From: Cryobacterium lactosi | GTDB lineage: Bacteria > Actinomycetota > Actinomycetes > Actinomycetales > Microbacteriaceae | Direction: 5' to 3' | Length of the DNA: 58,255 nucleotides | Assembly (NCBI RefSeq): GCF_004403945.1 | Contig: NZ_SOHM01000009.1 | Coordinates: 1 to 58,255 of the forward strand | Shown: one piece after another, positions 15,614 through 23,774 of the stretch | How positions within the stretch are numbered: the first letter of the stretch is position 1 | How the letters are laid out: the number at the start of each line of letters is the position of its first letter | Notes under the pieces: generated by a model | What the model saw: only the letters and a program-made list of their open reading frames with translations | Database searches by the model: none | Told to the model about the DNA's origin: nothing | Position numbers and translations under genes: made by a program

Positions 15614-18526
15614 GTGTCCCTCGACAGCGGATCCACCGACAGCACAGTCGGCCCCCAGCCCCGCGCCGCACGCGGCGGTTGGGGATTCCTGACGATTGCC
15701 ACCCTGTCGAGGGCCTACCTGGTCTTGATGCTTGCCCTGGGCGCCTGCGCCACCCTGCCAATGCTCACCGGCCTGACCGGGTCGATCGTGCAGAGCGGGT
15801 CCATGGAACCGCTGATCAGCACCGGCGACATCGTGCTCTCCGAGACCATGGAGGCCGACACCCCGCCGCCCCTCGGGCGGGTCGTGAGCTTCCCCGCCCC
15901 GGCCGGGTCTGCCACGGTCGGCACCGTGCTGCACAGGGTGATCGGCGCGAACGAGGACGGTTCGCTGATCACGGCGGGCGACGCGAACGCGAGCGTGGAC
16001 AGCTCTCCCCTGGACCGGACCGACATCATCAGCCAGGCGCAACTCCTGATCCCCTGGATCGGGCTCCCCGCCTTCTGGCTGACCACGACGGCCATCACGC
16101 CCCTCGCCATCTGGCTGGTGGCAACCGCAGCGGCCGTCGTCATCGTCGCCCTGGACGGCGCCGCTCACCCGCGCCGGCCACGCCGAGGTCACCTCAGACC
16201 GTCTCGCGGGGGGCGCGGGCCGCGGGTGCCTCCGGCGGAACTAGTCGCCCTGAGCGTCGTCGCCACGCTGATCGCCGCCACCGCCGTGGCCGCACCGCCC
16301 ACCGAGGCGACCGCTGCTTTTAGTGCCACCACCACCATGGCCGGCAGTTCCTGGGAGACTGCAGGCCCGGCGACCCAACTGGCCTTCACGACCGCACCCT
16401 CGGGCTCAACGGGCGGCGTCACCTGGGCCCGCCAACCCGTCGTGTCCATCCAGAACGCCGAAGGGGAAACCACCTCGAGCACCGCCAGTGTGGCCCTGAC
16501 CCTGACCAATCCGGCTGGGGCGACCCTCGCCTGCGCGGCCAATCCGGTTGCGGCCGTCTCCGGCCGCGCGACGTTCGCCGGCTGCCGCATCGACCGGGCC
16601 GGCACGTACACACTCACCGCACGTTCCGGCGCATTGCCCACCGCCCGCAGCACCACCTTCACCATCACGACGGGCCCGGCCGCGAAGCTGGCCTACACGG
16701 CCCAACCGGGTTCCACAGGCGTGGACACCGCCTTCGCCGTCCAGCCCGTGCTGGCGATCCAGGACGCCGGCGGGAACACCGTGAGCAGCACCGCCGCCGT
16801 CACCCTGGGCCTGACCAACGCCGCAGGTGCCAGCCTCACCTGCACGACCAACCCCCGGACCGCCGTGGCCGGGACCGCGACCTTCGCCGGCTGCAAGATC
16901 ACCAAACCAGGGAACTACACCCTGGCCGCGACCGCAGCCGGGCTCACCGCGGCCGTGAGCGGATCGGTCGTGATCAGCGCCGGTCCCGCCGCCCGTCTGG
17001 TCTTCACCACCAGCCCAGCCGGCGCAACGGGCGGGATCGCGTTCGGCACCCAACCGGTGGTCGCCGTCCAGGATGCCGGCGGCAACCCCGTCGCCACAGC
17101 CGCGCCGGTCACCCTGGCGATCACCACACCGGCGGGCGCCAGCCTCGCCTGCAACGCGAATCCGGCCACGGGCACCGGCACCGTCGCTTTTGCCGGCTGC
17201 TCCATCGGGCGGGCGGGCACCTACACCCTGACCGCCAGCTCGGGAACCCTCGCGGCGGCCGTGAGCGCGAGCTTCACCGTCACGGTCGGCCCCGCCGCGA
17301 AACTGGCCTTCACGTCCGTGCCATCCACGACCGGGTACAACACCGCGTTCGATACCCAACCGAAGGTCGCGATCCAGGACGCCGGCGGAAACACCGTCGC
17401 AAGCACCGCCGCCGTGACCCTGAAGCTCACGACCGCTGCGGGGGCCACGTTGTCGTGTGTCACAAACCCCAGGGCGGCAGTGTCCGGAATCGCCACGTTC
17501 TCGGGGTGCAAGATCAACACGGCAGGCAGCTACACCCTGACCGCCACATCCGGCGTGCTGACCCCGGCGGTCAGCGGCAGCGTCACCATCACCCCCGGCC
17601 CCGCAACAAAACTCGCCTTCAGCGCCAACCCCAGTGGGTCGACCGGCGGTGTGGCCTTCTCCGGCCAGCCCACCGTCGTGGTGCAGGATGCCGGCGGCAA
17701 CACCGCGACCAGCACCACCGGGGTGACCCTGAGCCTCGTCAATGCCAATGGGGCGGTACTGACCTGCACGACGAACCCAGTCTCACCGGTTTCCGGGGTG
17801 GCCGCATTCGCCGGTTGCGCAGTCGACCGCGCGGGCACCTACACGCTGCGGGCGGTGTCCGGCGGCCTCACTGCCGCCACAAGCACAAGCTTCACGGTGG
17901 CCACTGGGCCCGCCGCCCGGCTGGTCTTCGTGTCTTCACCCGGATCGACGACCTCGGGAACCACGTTCTCCAACTCTCCTGCGGTGATGCTGCAGGACGC
18001 CGGTGGCAACACGGTCACCGCGACCGGGCAGGCCGGCCTCGCCCTGACCACTGCCGCCGGAGCGACGCTGCGCTGCACGACGAACCCGGTGTCGGCGACC
18101 TTCGGTTTGGCATTCATCTTCGCGGGCTGCAGCGTCGACAAGGCCGGCACGTACACGCTCACCGCGACCGCCGGTACCCTGACAGCAGTGAGTCCCGCAT
18201 TCACGATCACGCCCGGTGCGGCCAGCAAAGTGGTTTTCTCAGCCTCGCCGTCCGGCGGCTCGGTGAACCAGGTGTGGGGTACCCAGCCGAGCGTGAGCAT
18301 CCAGGATTCAAGCGGCAACGTTGTTGCGAGTTCGGCCGCGGTCACCGTCAGGCTGACGACCCCGGCAGGGGCCACGCTCACGTGTACCAGCAACCCTCGC
18401 GCGGCGGTGTCCGGTGTGGCGACGTTCGCCGGCTGCAAAACGAATTCGAGTGGGACCTTCACGCTCACCGCAACGTCGGGGACCCTCGCAGCGGGGGTCA
18501 GCCCCGCATTCACGATCGCGCGGTAA
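15614..18526 (+). CDS. SipW-type signal peptidase fused to a seven-repeat Ig-like surface protein
   Basis: The product is 970 residues from GTG 15614. Residues 34-54 form a membrane helix, followed by the signal peptidase motif SGSMEP (nucleophile Ser63) and TVLHRVI (His107), giving the Ser-His dyad of the S26B/SipW branch. GDANASVDSSP (122-132) is the C-terminal box. A second hydrophobic region spans 144-180. After a basic linker comes a third helix (about 210-228) followed by ATAAFSATTTMAGSSWETA, which resembles a SipW substrate cleavage region. Residues 251-970 are seven repeats of about 103 residues. Peptidase and substrate are thus apparently one polypeptide. It probably processes itself and the upstream CalY-like protein (inference). 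Confidence 0.85.
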   Translation: MSLDSGSTDSTVGPQPRAARGGWGFLTIATLSRAYLVLMLALGACATLPMLTGLTGSIVQSGSMEPLISTGDIVLSETMEADTPPPLGRVVSFPAPAGSATVGTVLHRVIGANEDGSLITAGDANASVDSSPLDRTDIISQAQLLIPWIGLPAFWLTTTAITPLAIWLVATAAAVVIVALDGAAHPRRPRRGHLRPSRGGRGPRVPPAELVALSVVATLIAATAVAAPPTEATAAFSATTTMAGSSWETAGPATQLAFTTAPSGSTGGVTWARQPVVSIQNAEGETTSSTASVALTLTNPAGATLACAANPVAAVSGRATFAGCRIDRAGTYTLTARSGALPTARSTTFTITTGPAAKLAYTAQPGSTGVDTAFAVQPVLAIQDAGGNTVSSTAAVTLGLTNAAGASLTCTTNPRTAVAGTATFAGCKITKPGNYTLAATAAGLTAAVSGSVVISAGPAARLVFTTSPAGATGGIAFGTQPVVAVQDAGGNPVATAAPVTLAITTPAGASLACNANPATGTGTVAFAGCSIGRAGTYTLTASSGTLAAAVSASFTVTVGPAAKLAFTSVPSTTGYNTAFDTQPKVAIQDAGGNTVASTAAVTLKLTTAAGATLSCVTNPRAAVSGIATFSGCKINTAGSYTLTATSGVLTPAVSGSVTITPGPATKLAFSANPSGSTGGVAFSGQPTVVVQDAGGNTATSTTGVTLSLVNANGAVLTCTTNPVSPVSGVAAFAGCAVDRAGTYTLRAVSGGLTAATSTSFTVATGPAARLVFVSSPGSTTSGTTFSNSPAVMLQDAGGNTVTATGQAGLALTTAAGATLRCTTNPVSATFGLAFIFAGCSVDKAGTYTLTATAGTLTAVSPAFTITPGAASKVVFSASPSGGSVNQVWGTQPSVSIQDSSGNVVASSAAVTVRLTTPAGATLTCTSNPRAAVSGVATFAGCKTNSSGTFTLTATSGTLAAGVSPAFTIAR
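16364..18523 (+). repeat. Seven tandem Ig-like repeats (about 309 bp each)
   Basis: Each unit begins GPA-x-[KR]-L-x-[FY]-T, contains QP-x-V-x-[IV]-QDAGGN and AGA-x-L-x-C-x-x-NP, and ends FAGC...AGTYTLTA. Two Cys per unit (before NP and in FAGC) suggest one disulfide per domain. Repeat 7 closes the protein at its stop codon, with no sortase motif or C-terminal helix. Confidence 0.85.
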
Positions 18527-18602
18527 TCGTCGCACAGAGGCGTTGGCCCCGGCCGCACGGGGCCTGATCGAACGCTGATCCGAGCCGTATTTCCGAGTCG
18601 TC

Positions 18603-18873
18603 TCAGGCGACCCGCCCGTTTGGAACGGTGGATCCTCGGGCGGGTCGCTTGTCCGCGGGCAAGGTGGTGCCGCTGGCGGTTCGGGCCTTGGAGCCAGTGT
18701 CGGTGCCCTGGGTGTGGCGGCGGGCGAGGATCGGCGTCAAGACGCCGTTTGCATTGATCCTGGCCACAAACTCGCGGCCCAGCTGCGCTTCGGTGCGCAC
18801 GTTGGCTTCTACAACGATAAAATTCGGGTCGATGTGCTCGATGGTGCCGACGTTTACGGGTGGTGTTGGTCAT
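18603..18873 (-). pseudogene. ParB-like nuclease-domain gene remnant, frameshifted and truncated
   Basis: ATG 18873 opens MTNTTRKR. The adjoining frame then reads VGTIEHIDPNFIVVEANVRT...LGREFVARINANGVLTPILARR, the N-terminal boxes of ParB/Srx-like proteins found on actinobacterial plasmids and integrative elements. After TQGTDTGSK the sequence leaves the family and stops at 18603, so most of the protein is missing. One frameshift separates start and body. It marks a former mobile element. Confidence 0.6.
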
Positions 18874-19303
18874 TGGGTTCTCTCTCTGCATTAACTGTTT
18901 TTTTTGCCTGTCTGGGGCACGCAAGCGAACTACGATGACCCGCCAGACGGACGAAATATGGAAATAGGCGTCCACGTAGCGGTCCCAGGCCCGAAGGGCT
19001 CGCCGGAGGTGGTTCGTCTGCAGGTTAGGCAGCGCTCGACCACCAGAGCGAGCCAGGGGCCAGCATTCCGTTGACAGCCCGATAGCGGGCCATGCGGTGA
19101 GCGCCTCGGCCGTCGCGGTCGCGGGGGGGGGGTAGAGCGGCCAGCTGCGCGCACCTGGTGCCAACAGCTGGCCACTGTGTAAGCACTGCGCCGGAATGTG
19201 ATCGAAAAGGGGAGGTACTCCAAGTACCTCCCCGCAGATCCCTGCAGACAACCACTCCCGCGGAAGCCGCCTGGACCCAAACCTCAACACGTGAGTAACC
19301 GGC
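18874..19303. other. Region upstream of the ParB relic with a G10 tract
   Basis: The minus strand stays open through this region in the frame of ATG 18873. It reads LRRALRAWDRYVDAYFHISS and VIVVRLRAPDRQKKQL just before the ParB start, possibly the end of an accompanying gene. A run of ten G (about 19123-19132) interrupts it. I cannot name a product. Confidence 0.3.
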
Positions 19304-19744
19304 TCAGCGCTCGATTTCCAACACCACGAGGAGGTCCATGCAGGTGTTGCTCAGACGGTGACATGCAGCGGTGCAAGTGACCCAGGGATCATAAAGCTGG
19401 GCCATCCGCTCGCACACGGCAGCTGACAACATGCACAACTCCATACACGCATCCAGAACAGCGATCGCTGCCGCTCGATTCTCACTCGTCGTCCACGACA
19501 ACACCCTGGACGTCACCAAAGCGATCTCAACGCAATTCAGATCCGCAAGAAAACACGTCGTGATGTCTCCATCACCGTTGAGTGCCAGGCACGCGTCGGC
19601 GCAATTCTCACTCACAACGACCAACTCGTCACACGCTCGTTCACAAGCGCGGATTCTCTCGCGAATGAGATCATTCGTGACGTTGTTCTCCAACATACGC
19701 ACACGATAGACCCCGACGTGATCACCATCGGCATCAAACTTCAC
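19304..19744 (-). CDS. Four-helix-bundle copper-storage-like protein (Csp/DUF326 type)
   Basis: The product is 146 residues with Cys spaced along helices: IRACERACDELVVVSENCAD, DACLALNG, CFLADLNCVEI, LDACMELCMLSAAVCERM, CTAACHRLSNTC. This layout matches cytosolic Csp3-like proteins, which load the core of a four-helix bundle with Cu(I). No signal peptide is seen. The start GTG 19744 overlaps the stop of an upstream small frame (GTGA). A truncated paralogue lies at 36293. Confidence 0.85.
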   Translation of the reverse strand: MKFDADGDHVGVYRVRMLENNVTNDLIRERIRACERACDELVVVSENCADACLALNGDGDITTCFLADLNCVEIALVTSRVLSWTTSENRAAAIAVLDACMELCMLSAAVCERMAQLYDPWVTCTAACHRLSNTCMDLLVVLEIER

Positions 19745-19950
19745 ACCAAAGAATGAGGCGTAACTTCAGCTCCCGAGGGCCAGTTGGACTTGCGGCGTCG
19801 TGGGGCCGCCGACCGGAGTGGCGCCGCGTGTAGGTGATCGCGCGCCACGTTCAGCGACTCGGCGAGGGCTCCCACGTCCTGGTGGCCGAGTGGGGCGCAG
19901 AACGGGGCCATGAGCACCTCGATGTACCCCGGGAAGACGTCGGCCAACAC
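19741..19950 (-). CDS. Small unidentified frame coupled to the copper-storage gene
   Basis: The frame reads MLADVFPGYIEVLMAPFCAPLG...LAESLNVARDHLHAA and ends in a TGA that overlaps the downstream GTG start. In-frame sequence continues upstream as VTLAITYAGRSV, so this may be the C-terminal end of a truncated gene. The family is unknown. Confidence 0.35.
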   Translation of the reverse strand: MLADVFPGYIEVLMAPFCAPLGHQDVGALAESLNVARDHLHAAPLRSAAPRRRKSNWPSGAEVTPHSLV

Positions 19951-20065
19951 CGAGCGCCCCGCATAGGTGATGGCGAGTGTGACACCTCACTCGTCGTCAA
20001 CCGTACGGAGACAGGATCAGGCTGGCTTTCTCGAGTAGTCCCACCTGGTGGGTCAACCCGCTGTC

Positions 20066-21082
20066 TCAGGCGGAGTCGCGAACGATAAGTGTGAGAGCCG
20101 TGCTTCGACGTTCGCGTTTACCTGCGGGTGCGCGGCCGGAGAGGATGTTATCGACCAGATCGATCGCGTGCTGTGCAAGTGCGGTTTTGTCGATTGCGAG
20201 ACTCGTGAGCTCGGGGGTGACGAGGGCGCCGACGGCCAACCCGTCAGTTCCGATAACGGCGATGTCGCCGGGCACGGAGATGCCGGATCGTGCAAACTCT
20301 TTAAGCGCCCCAATCGCCATGACGTCGTTGTACACCAGCACGGCATCGGCACTGGGAAAACTCTCTATGAGCTCACGAGCCGCTCGCGTGCCCCCGTCGT
20401 GGGATTCGTCGTTACGGAACTCAGATTTCTCAGTCCACGGTAGTCCGTGTTCGCGCAAGTACTGACGGTACGACTTCTGTCGGGGCGAGGCGATGTGGCT
20501 GGAATCGATCATGGCGATCTGCCGATGTCCGGTGGCTGTCAGGTGGTCGAGAGCCGCGCCGACGCCTGCGTCGTAGTCGATCTCCACGTATGCGTCGACC
20601 CGATCGTTCGCGGATCCGTCGAGCATGACCAGCGGGACGCCGTGGGCTTTTCCGCGGATCGCGTCGTCGGGGAGCATGTCAACGGTATCCGTGCGGCAGC
20701 CCGTCAGTACGAGCGCGTCCACGCGGTCCACCAGGGACTCGAGTCGCGACCGTGCCCTTTCTACGTCGTCGCCGATGTCTGACAGGATGACGCTCCAGTC
20801 GCGTTCGGAGGCTATGCGGCTAAGTGCCGACGCAAGCTCGGGATAGAACGGGTTACGAAGGTCTTCCACGACCAATCCGATCGTGATCTCCCTCCCCCGG
20901 ACCAGGCTTTGAGCGGCGCGATTGGGACGGTAGTTCAACTCGCGGGCAGCCGCGATCACGCGTTCGCGCGTTGCGGCGCTGATGTCGGGAAGGCCGTTGA
21001 GTGCTCGGGTCACTGTCTGACGAGAGACGCCGGCAAGACGAGCCACGTCCAGGATGGTGACGGGTGAGCTCATATTTGCCAT
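20066..21082 (-). CDS. LacI-family transcriptional regulator
   Basis: The product is 338 residues. The N-terminal helix-turn-helix (TILDVARLAGVSRQTVTRAL, about 9-28) and hinge helix (RPNRAAQSL) are followed by a periplasmic-binding-like sensor domain (TIGLVVEDLRNPFYPELAS... to about 330). ATG 21082 or ATG 21073 may be the start, the second having better spacing from GGAG. It diverges from an MFS permease gene. A perfect palindrome at 21119-21134 between them is the likely operator, giving autoregulation and control of the permease and acetyltransferase (inference). The effector is unknown. Confidence 0.92.
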   Translation of the reverse strand: MANMSSPVTILDVARLAGVSRQTVTRALNGLPDISAATRERVIAAARELNYRPNRAAQSLVRGREITIGLVVEDLRNPFYPELASALSRIASERDWSVILSDIGDDVERARSRLESLVDRVDALVLTGCRTDTVDMLPDDAIRGKAHGVPLVMLDGSANDRVDAYVEIDYDAGVGAALDHLTATGHRQIAMIDSSHIASPRQKSYRQYLREHGLPWTEKSEFRNDESHDGGTRAARELIESFPSADAVLVYNDVMAIGALKEFARSGISVPGDIAVIGTDGLAVGALVTPELTSLAIDKTALAQHAIDLVDNILSGRAPAGKRERRSTALTLIVRDSA

Positions 21083-21106
21083 GCTCCAACCGTACTGCTA
21101 ACCTCG

Positions 21107-21134
21107 CCGTGAACGTTCCCGTGAACGTTCACGG
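21107..21134. promoter_or_regulatory. LacI-type operator palindrome
   Basis: The sequence contains CCGTGAACGTTCACGG (21119-21134), a perfect 16-bp palindrome with central CG. It is preceded by an overlapping partial copy, CCGTGAACGTTCCC (21107-21120). It lies midway between the divergent LacI and MFS genes, the classic place for a LacI-family operator. Confidence 0.75.
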
Positions 21135-21166
21135 TTGGTCGATCGATCAGGAAGAGGCTTGTCACC

Positions 21167-22534
21167 ATGTGGATTCCCGAGACGACTCGATCCCGTCCGG
21201 CGCGCGAAGCTCTACGGGCGCGAATCGGCGTCGCGGTGCTGTTCTTCGTCAATGGCGCCATGTTTTCCAACCTGCTGCCGCGCTATCCCGAGGTCAAAGA
21301 CGATCTCGGACTGAGCAACGTGCTCATCGGGGCAGCCGTCGCCGCGCACCCGCTGGGCGCACTCATCTCGGGGCTTAGTGCAGGCATCCTGGTCCGCCGG
21401 TTCCGTTCGTCGAGAGTGGCTATCGGATCGTCACTGGTTGCCGCAGCGGCACTCATCCTGGCCGGTTTCGCAACCCAATGGGTGGTGCTCGCGCTGGCTT
21501 TCTTCATCGCCGGGGCCATGGACTCGCTCACCGACGTCTCGGCGAACTCGCACGGATTGCGTGTTCAGCGTTTCTACGGCCGATCCATCATCAACTCGTT
21601 CCATGCGGTGTGGTCCATCGGCGCCGTGGCGGGTGGCGTCATAGGTGCTGCTGCTGCCACTCTTCGTGTTCCGCTCGGATTGCACATCACTGTGGCCGCA
21701 GTCATTTTGGGGCTCGCGGCGTTGGGCTCGACCCGCCTGCTCCTGCCGGGGCCAGAGCCGGACGCCCTGGCAGAACGTGCGCCGGTTGCAGCGGTCGAGA
21801 AGAGCCCGTACCGCGCTCCACCACGTCGTACAACACTTTTCGCGCGGTACGGGATTCTGCTTGCTCTTGTCGCAATTGCCGCCGGCGGCGCGATCGTCGA
21901 GGAGGCCGGGTCATCATGGTCGGCCATCTACCTCTCGGGCAGCCTCGGCGCGACCGCGTTCGCAGCCGGTCTCGGCTTTATCGCTCTGCAAAGCATGCAG
22001 GTCATCGCCCGCCTCGTCGGCGATCGTATGGTCGACAGATTCGGTCAACGCGCAGTGGCCCGAACGGGCGGGCTCATGGTGCTCGTCGGTATGGGATCCG
22101 CCCTCGCCCACCCCAGCGTGCTCCTCACGATCATCGGGTTCGGGCTCGCCGGATTCGGAGTCGCCACATTGATCCCCGGCGCCATGCACGCCGCCGACGA
22201 AATCCCCGGACTGCGCCCCGGCACAGGCCTCACGCTCGTCAGCTGGCTATCGCGCGTGGGCTTTCTCATCTCACCGCTCATAGTCGGAGCCGTTGCCGAT
22301 ACGTGGTCGCTTCGATCAGGTCTATTGCTCGTACCCATCGCGGGTCTAGCGGTAATCGCCTTCGCGGTCGCCTTCCCCGGAAGAAAGACTCAGACGCTCG
22401 ACCCAACGGCCATCCACACGTTTTCGGAATGCCCCGAATGCCAACGCCATTCTGAGCGCTTTCTCCGTTCAAATCCCGACGAGACAAACCCCACCAAACC
22501 AACCCGGAAAAAGAGAGAAACAACCAATGAGTGA
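21167..22534 (+). CDS. MFS transporter
   Basis: The product is 455 residues with 12 predicted membrane helices (first: IGVAVLFFVNGAMFSNLLPR). The inter-helix motif ILVRRFRSSR and the second-half motif LVGDRMVDRFGQR are typical of the superfamily. The substrate is not readable, but the sugar-acetyltransferase neighbour and LacI control suggest a sugar or sugar derivative. The last 55 residues (from about 400: TLDPTAIHTFSECPEC...KKRETTNE) form an unusual hydrophilic tail that could result from loss of the original stop. The stop overlaps the next start by eight bases. Confidence 0.85.
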   Translation: MWIPETTRSRPAREALRARIGVAVLFFVNGAMFSNLLPRYPEVKDDLGLSNVLIGAAVAAHPLGALISGLSAGILVRRFRSSRVAIGSSLVAAAALILAGFATQWVVLALAFFIAGAMDSLTDVSANSHGLRVQRFYGRSIINSFHAVWSIGAVAGGVIGAAAATLRVPLGLHITVAAVILGLAALGSTRLLLPGPEPDALAERAPVAAVEKSPYRAPPRRTTLFARYGILLALVAIAAGGAIVEEAGSSWSAIYLSGSLGATAFAAGLGFIALQSMQVIARLVGDRMVDRFGQRAVARTGGLMVLVGMGSALAHPSVLLTIIGFGLAGFGVATLIPGAMHAADEIPGLRPGTGLTLVSWLSRVGFLISPLIVGAVADTWSLRSGLLLVPIAGLAVIAFAVAFPGRKTQTLDPTAIHTFSECPECQRHSERFLRSNPDETNPTKPTRKKRETTNE

Positions 22535-23186
22535 AAACACCAAGGCAACCGAGGACCAGACAATGGACCCCCGCGAACGCGACGTCCGCAACCGGATGGA
22601 CCAGCACGAGCTCTACACCGACGCCGGCCCCGGTCTGGAACACCTGACCGAAGAGCGACTTCGCGGCAAGGACCTCGCCGACGACTTCAACGCAACCCGC
22701 GCCCGCGACGAGGACGGACGTCAACGCATCTTGCACGAACTGTTCGGCAGTATGGGTGAGAACGTGTGGGTCGAACCACCCCTCCGCGTCGCATACGGCA
22801 ACCACGTGCACCTCGGCCACACGGTGTACGCGAACTTCAACCTCACTCTGGTCGACGACGTCGACATTTACATCGGTGACCGCGTGATGTTCGCACCTAA
22901 CGTGACCATAACCACCACGGGACATCCTGTGCATCCCGAACTCCGCCGCGACGGATCCCAGTTTTCCGCACCCGTGCATATCGAGAACGATGTCTGGATC
23001 GGCTCCGGCGCGATCATCCTTCCAGGCATCACTATCGGCGCCGGCTCAATCGTGGGCGCAGGCAGCATCGTCACGGCCAACGTCCCGGCCGGCGTCGTCG
23101 TAGCTGGCTCACCTGCCCGAATCATCCGCAAAATCCAAGACGCCGACAAGCAGTTCGCCTACCGCGCCCCACGCGACCTCCAATAG
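22527..23186 (+). CDS. Sugar O-acetyltransferase (hexapeptide-repeat, maltose/galactoside type)
   Basis: The product is 219 residues. The Mac N-terminal region (RNRMDQHELYTDAGPGLEHL) precedes a left-handed beta-helix of hexapeptide repeats (VHLGHTVYANFNLTLVDD ... IVGAGSIVTANVPAGVVVAG). A catalytic His lies in TTTGHPVHPE. It transfers acetyl from acetyl-CoA to a sugar hydroxyl, which in related operons detoxifies or tags non-metabolisable sugars. It overlaps the MFS gene and shares its LacI control. Confidence 0.9.
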   Translation: MSENTKATEDQTMDPRERDVRNRMDQHELYTDAGPGLEHLTEERLRGKDLADDFNATRARDEDGRQRILHELFGSMGENVWVEPPLRVAYGNHVHLGHTVYANFNLTLVDDVDIYIGDRVMFAPNVTITTTGHPVHPELRRDGSQFSAPVHIENDVWIGSGAIILPGITIGAGSIVGAGSIVTANVPAGVVVAGSPARIIRKIQDADKQFAYRAPRDLQ

Positions 23187-23548
23187 CTCTCGAGCCCACA
23201 ACGGCAGCGAATCTCAACCCATGGCGCAGGTGGTCGAATGGCCCTACCGAAGGCCAACAACACCTGCCGCTGTGGTGCCCTCATGGCAGCGTGCCAAAAA
23301 ACTAGAGCTATCTAGGACATCAGCTGGTCAAATTCCATCACTTCGTTCCCGCGCAATCAAGATGTAGGCCACGGCGCGTTGCGGCGGCATTGGTGCGGAA
23401 CTGTATGGCCTATCGATCGCTCCTTGCCCGTCGGTTTGCCCTTGCGGGTCTCCTGGATGCAGGACACTGACATCCCTAATGACCGGTCCGAAAAGAGGCG
23501 CAGTTGCTGCTACGTCAGTATCGTTTGAGACCGGTGCGGGCGGAACTA
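23187..23548. other. Intergenic region between convergent units
   Basis: About 360 bp separate the acetyltransferase and the leftward genes that follow. I see no gene and no clear terminator hairpin. Confidence 0.4.
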
Positions 23549-23774
23549 CTAATGCTCACCGTTTGCCACCTCCTCAATCCAGCCGATCGCCGCATCGGAG
23601 AGAGAAATCTCATTGGCCTGGGATTTCCCGACCCACCAAGCGCCTTCGACGGGGCCACCCCCCAGCGTCGGTGATCTCGCTCACAACGGCTGAAGGAACT
23701 ACGTCGCCATTGTTCGCCACCAGCCACTCACGTGTTGCCGCACTCAGCCTCGGCCACCACTGCTCAATATCCAT
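23549..23774 (-). pseudogene. Small conserved protein gene, frameshifted at a C6/G6 run
   Basis: Starting at ATG 23774 it reads MDIEQWWPRL...REWLVANNGD...SEITDAGG. After a base-count change at the six-base run 23658-23663 it continues in another frame as AWWVGKSQANEISLSDAAIG...EEVANGEH to TAG. The intact homologue is the 80-residue protein at 36625. The interval is 226 nt, one more than a multiple of three. Because the GH32 gene upstream has no stop before it, the first 40 codons are read as a tail of that enzyme. Confidence 0.75.

Noticed and set aside
16406..17359. 317-codon Gly/Arg-rich minus-strand frame
   Set aside because: Low-complexity shadow of the Ig-like repeats. No start signal or domain.
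17839..19290. 483-codon open frame on the minus strand
   Set aside because: Most of it is the antisense shadow of the repetitive Ig-like gene, kept open by GC-rich codon repetition. Only the part near 18.6-18.9 kb overlaps a real (ParB-like) relic, and that is in another frame.
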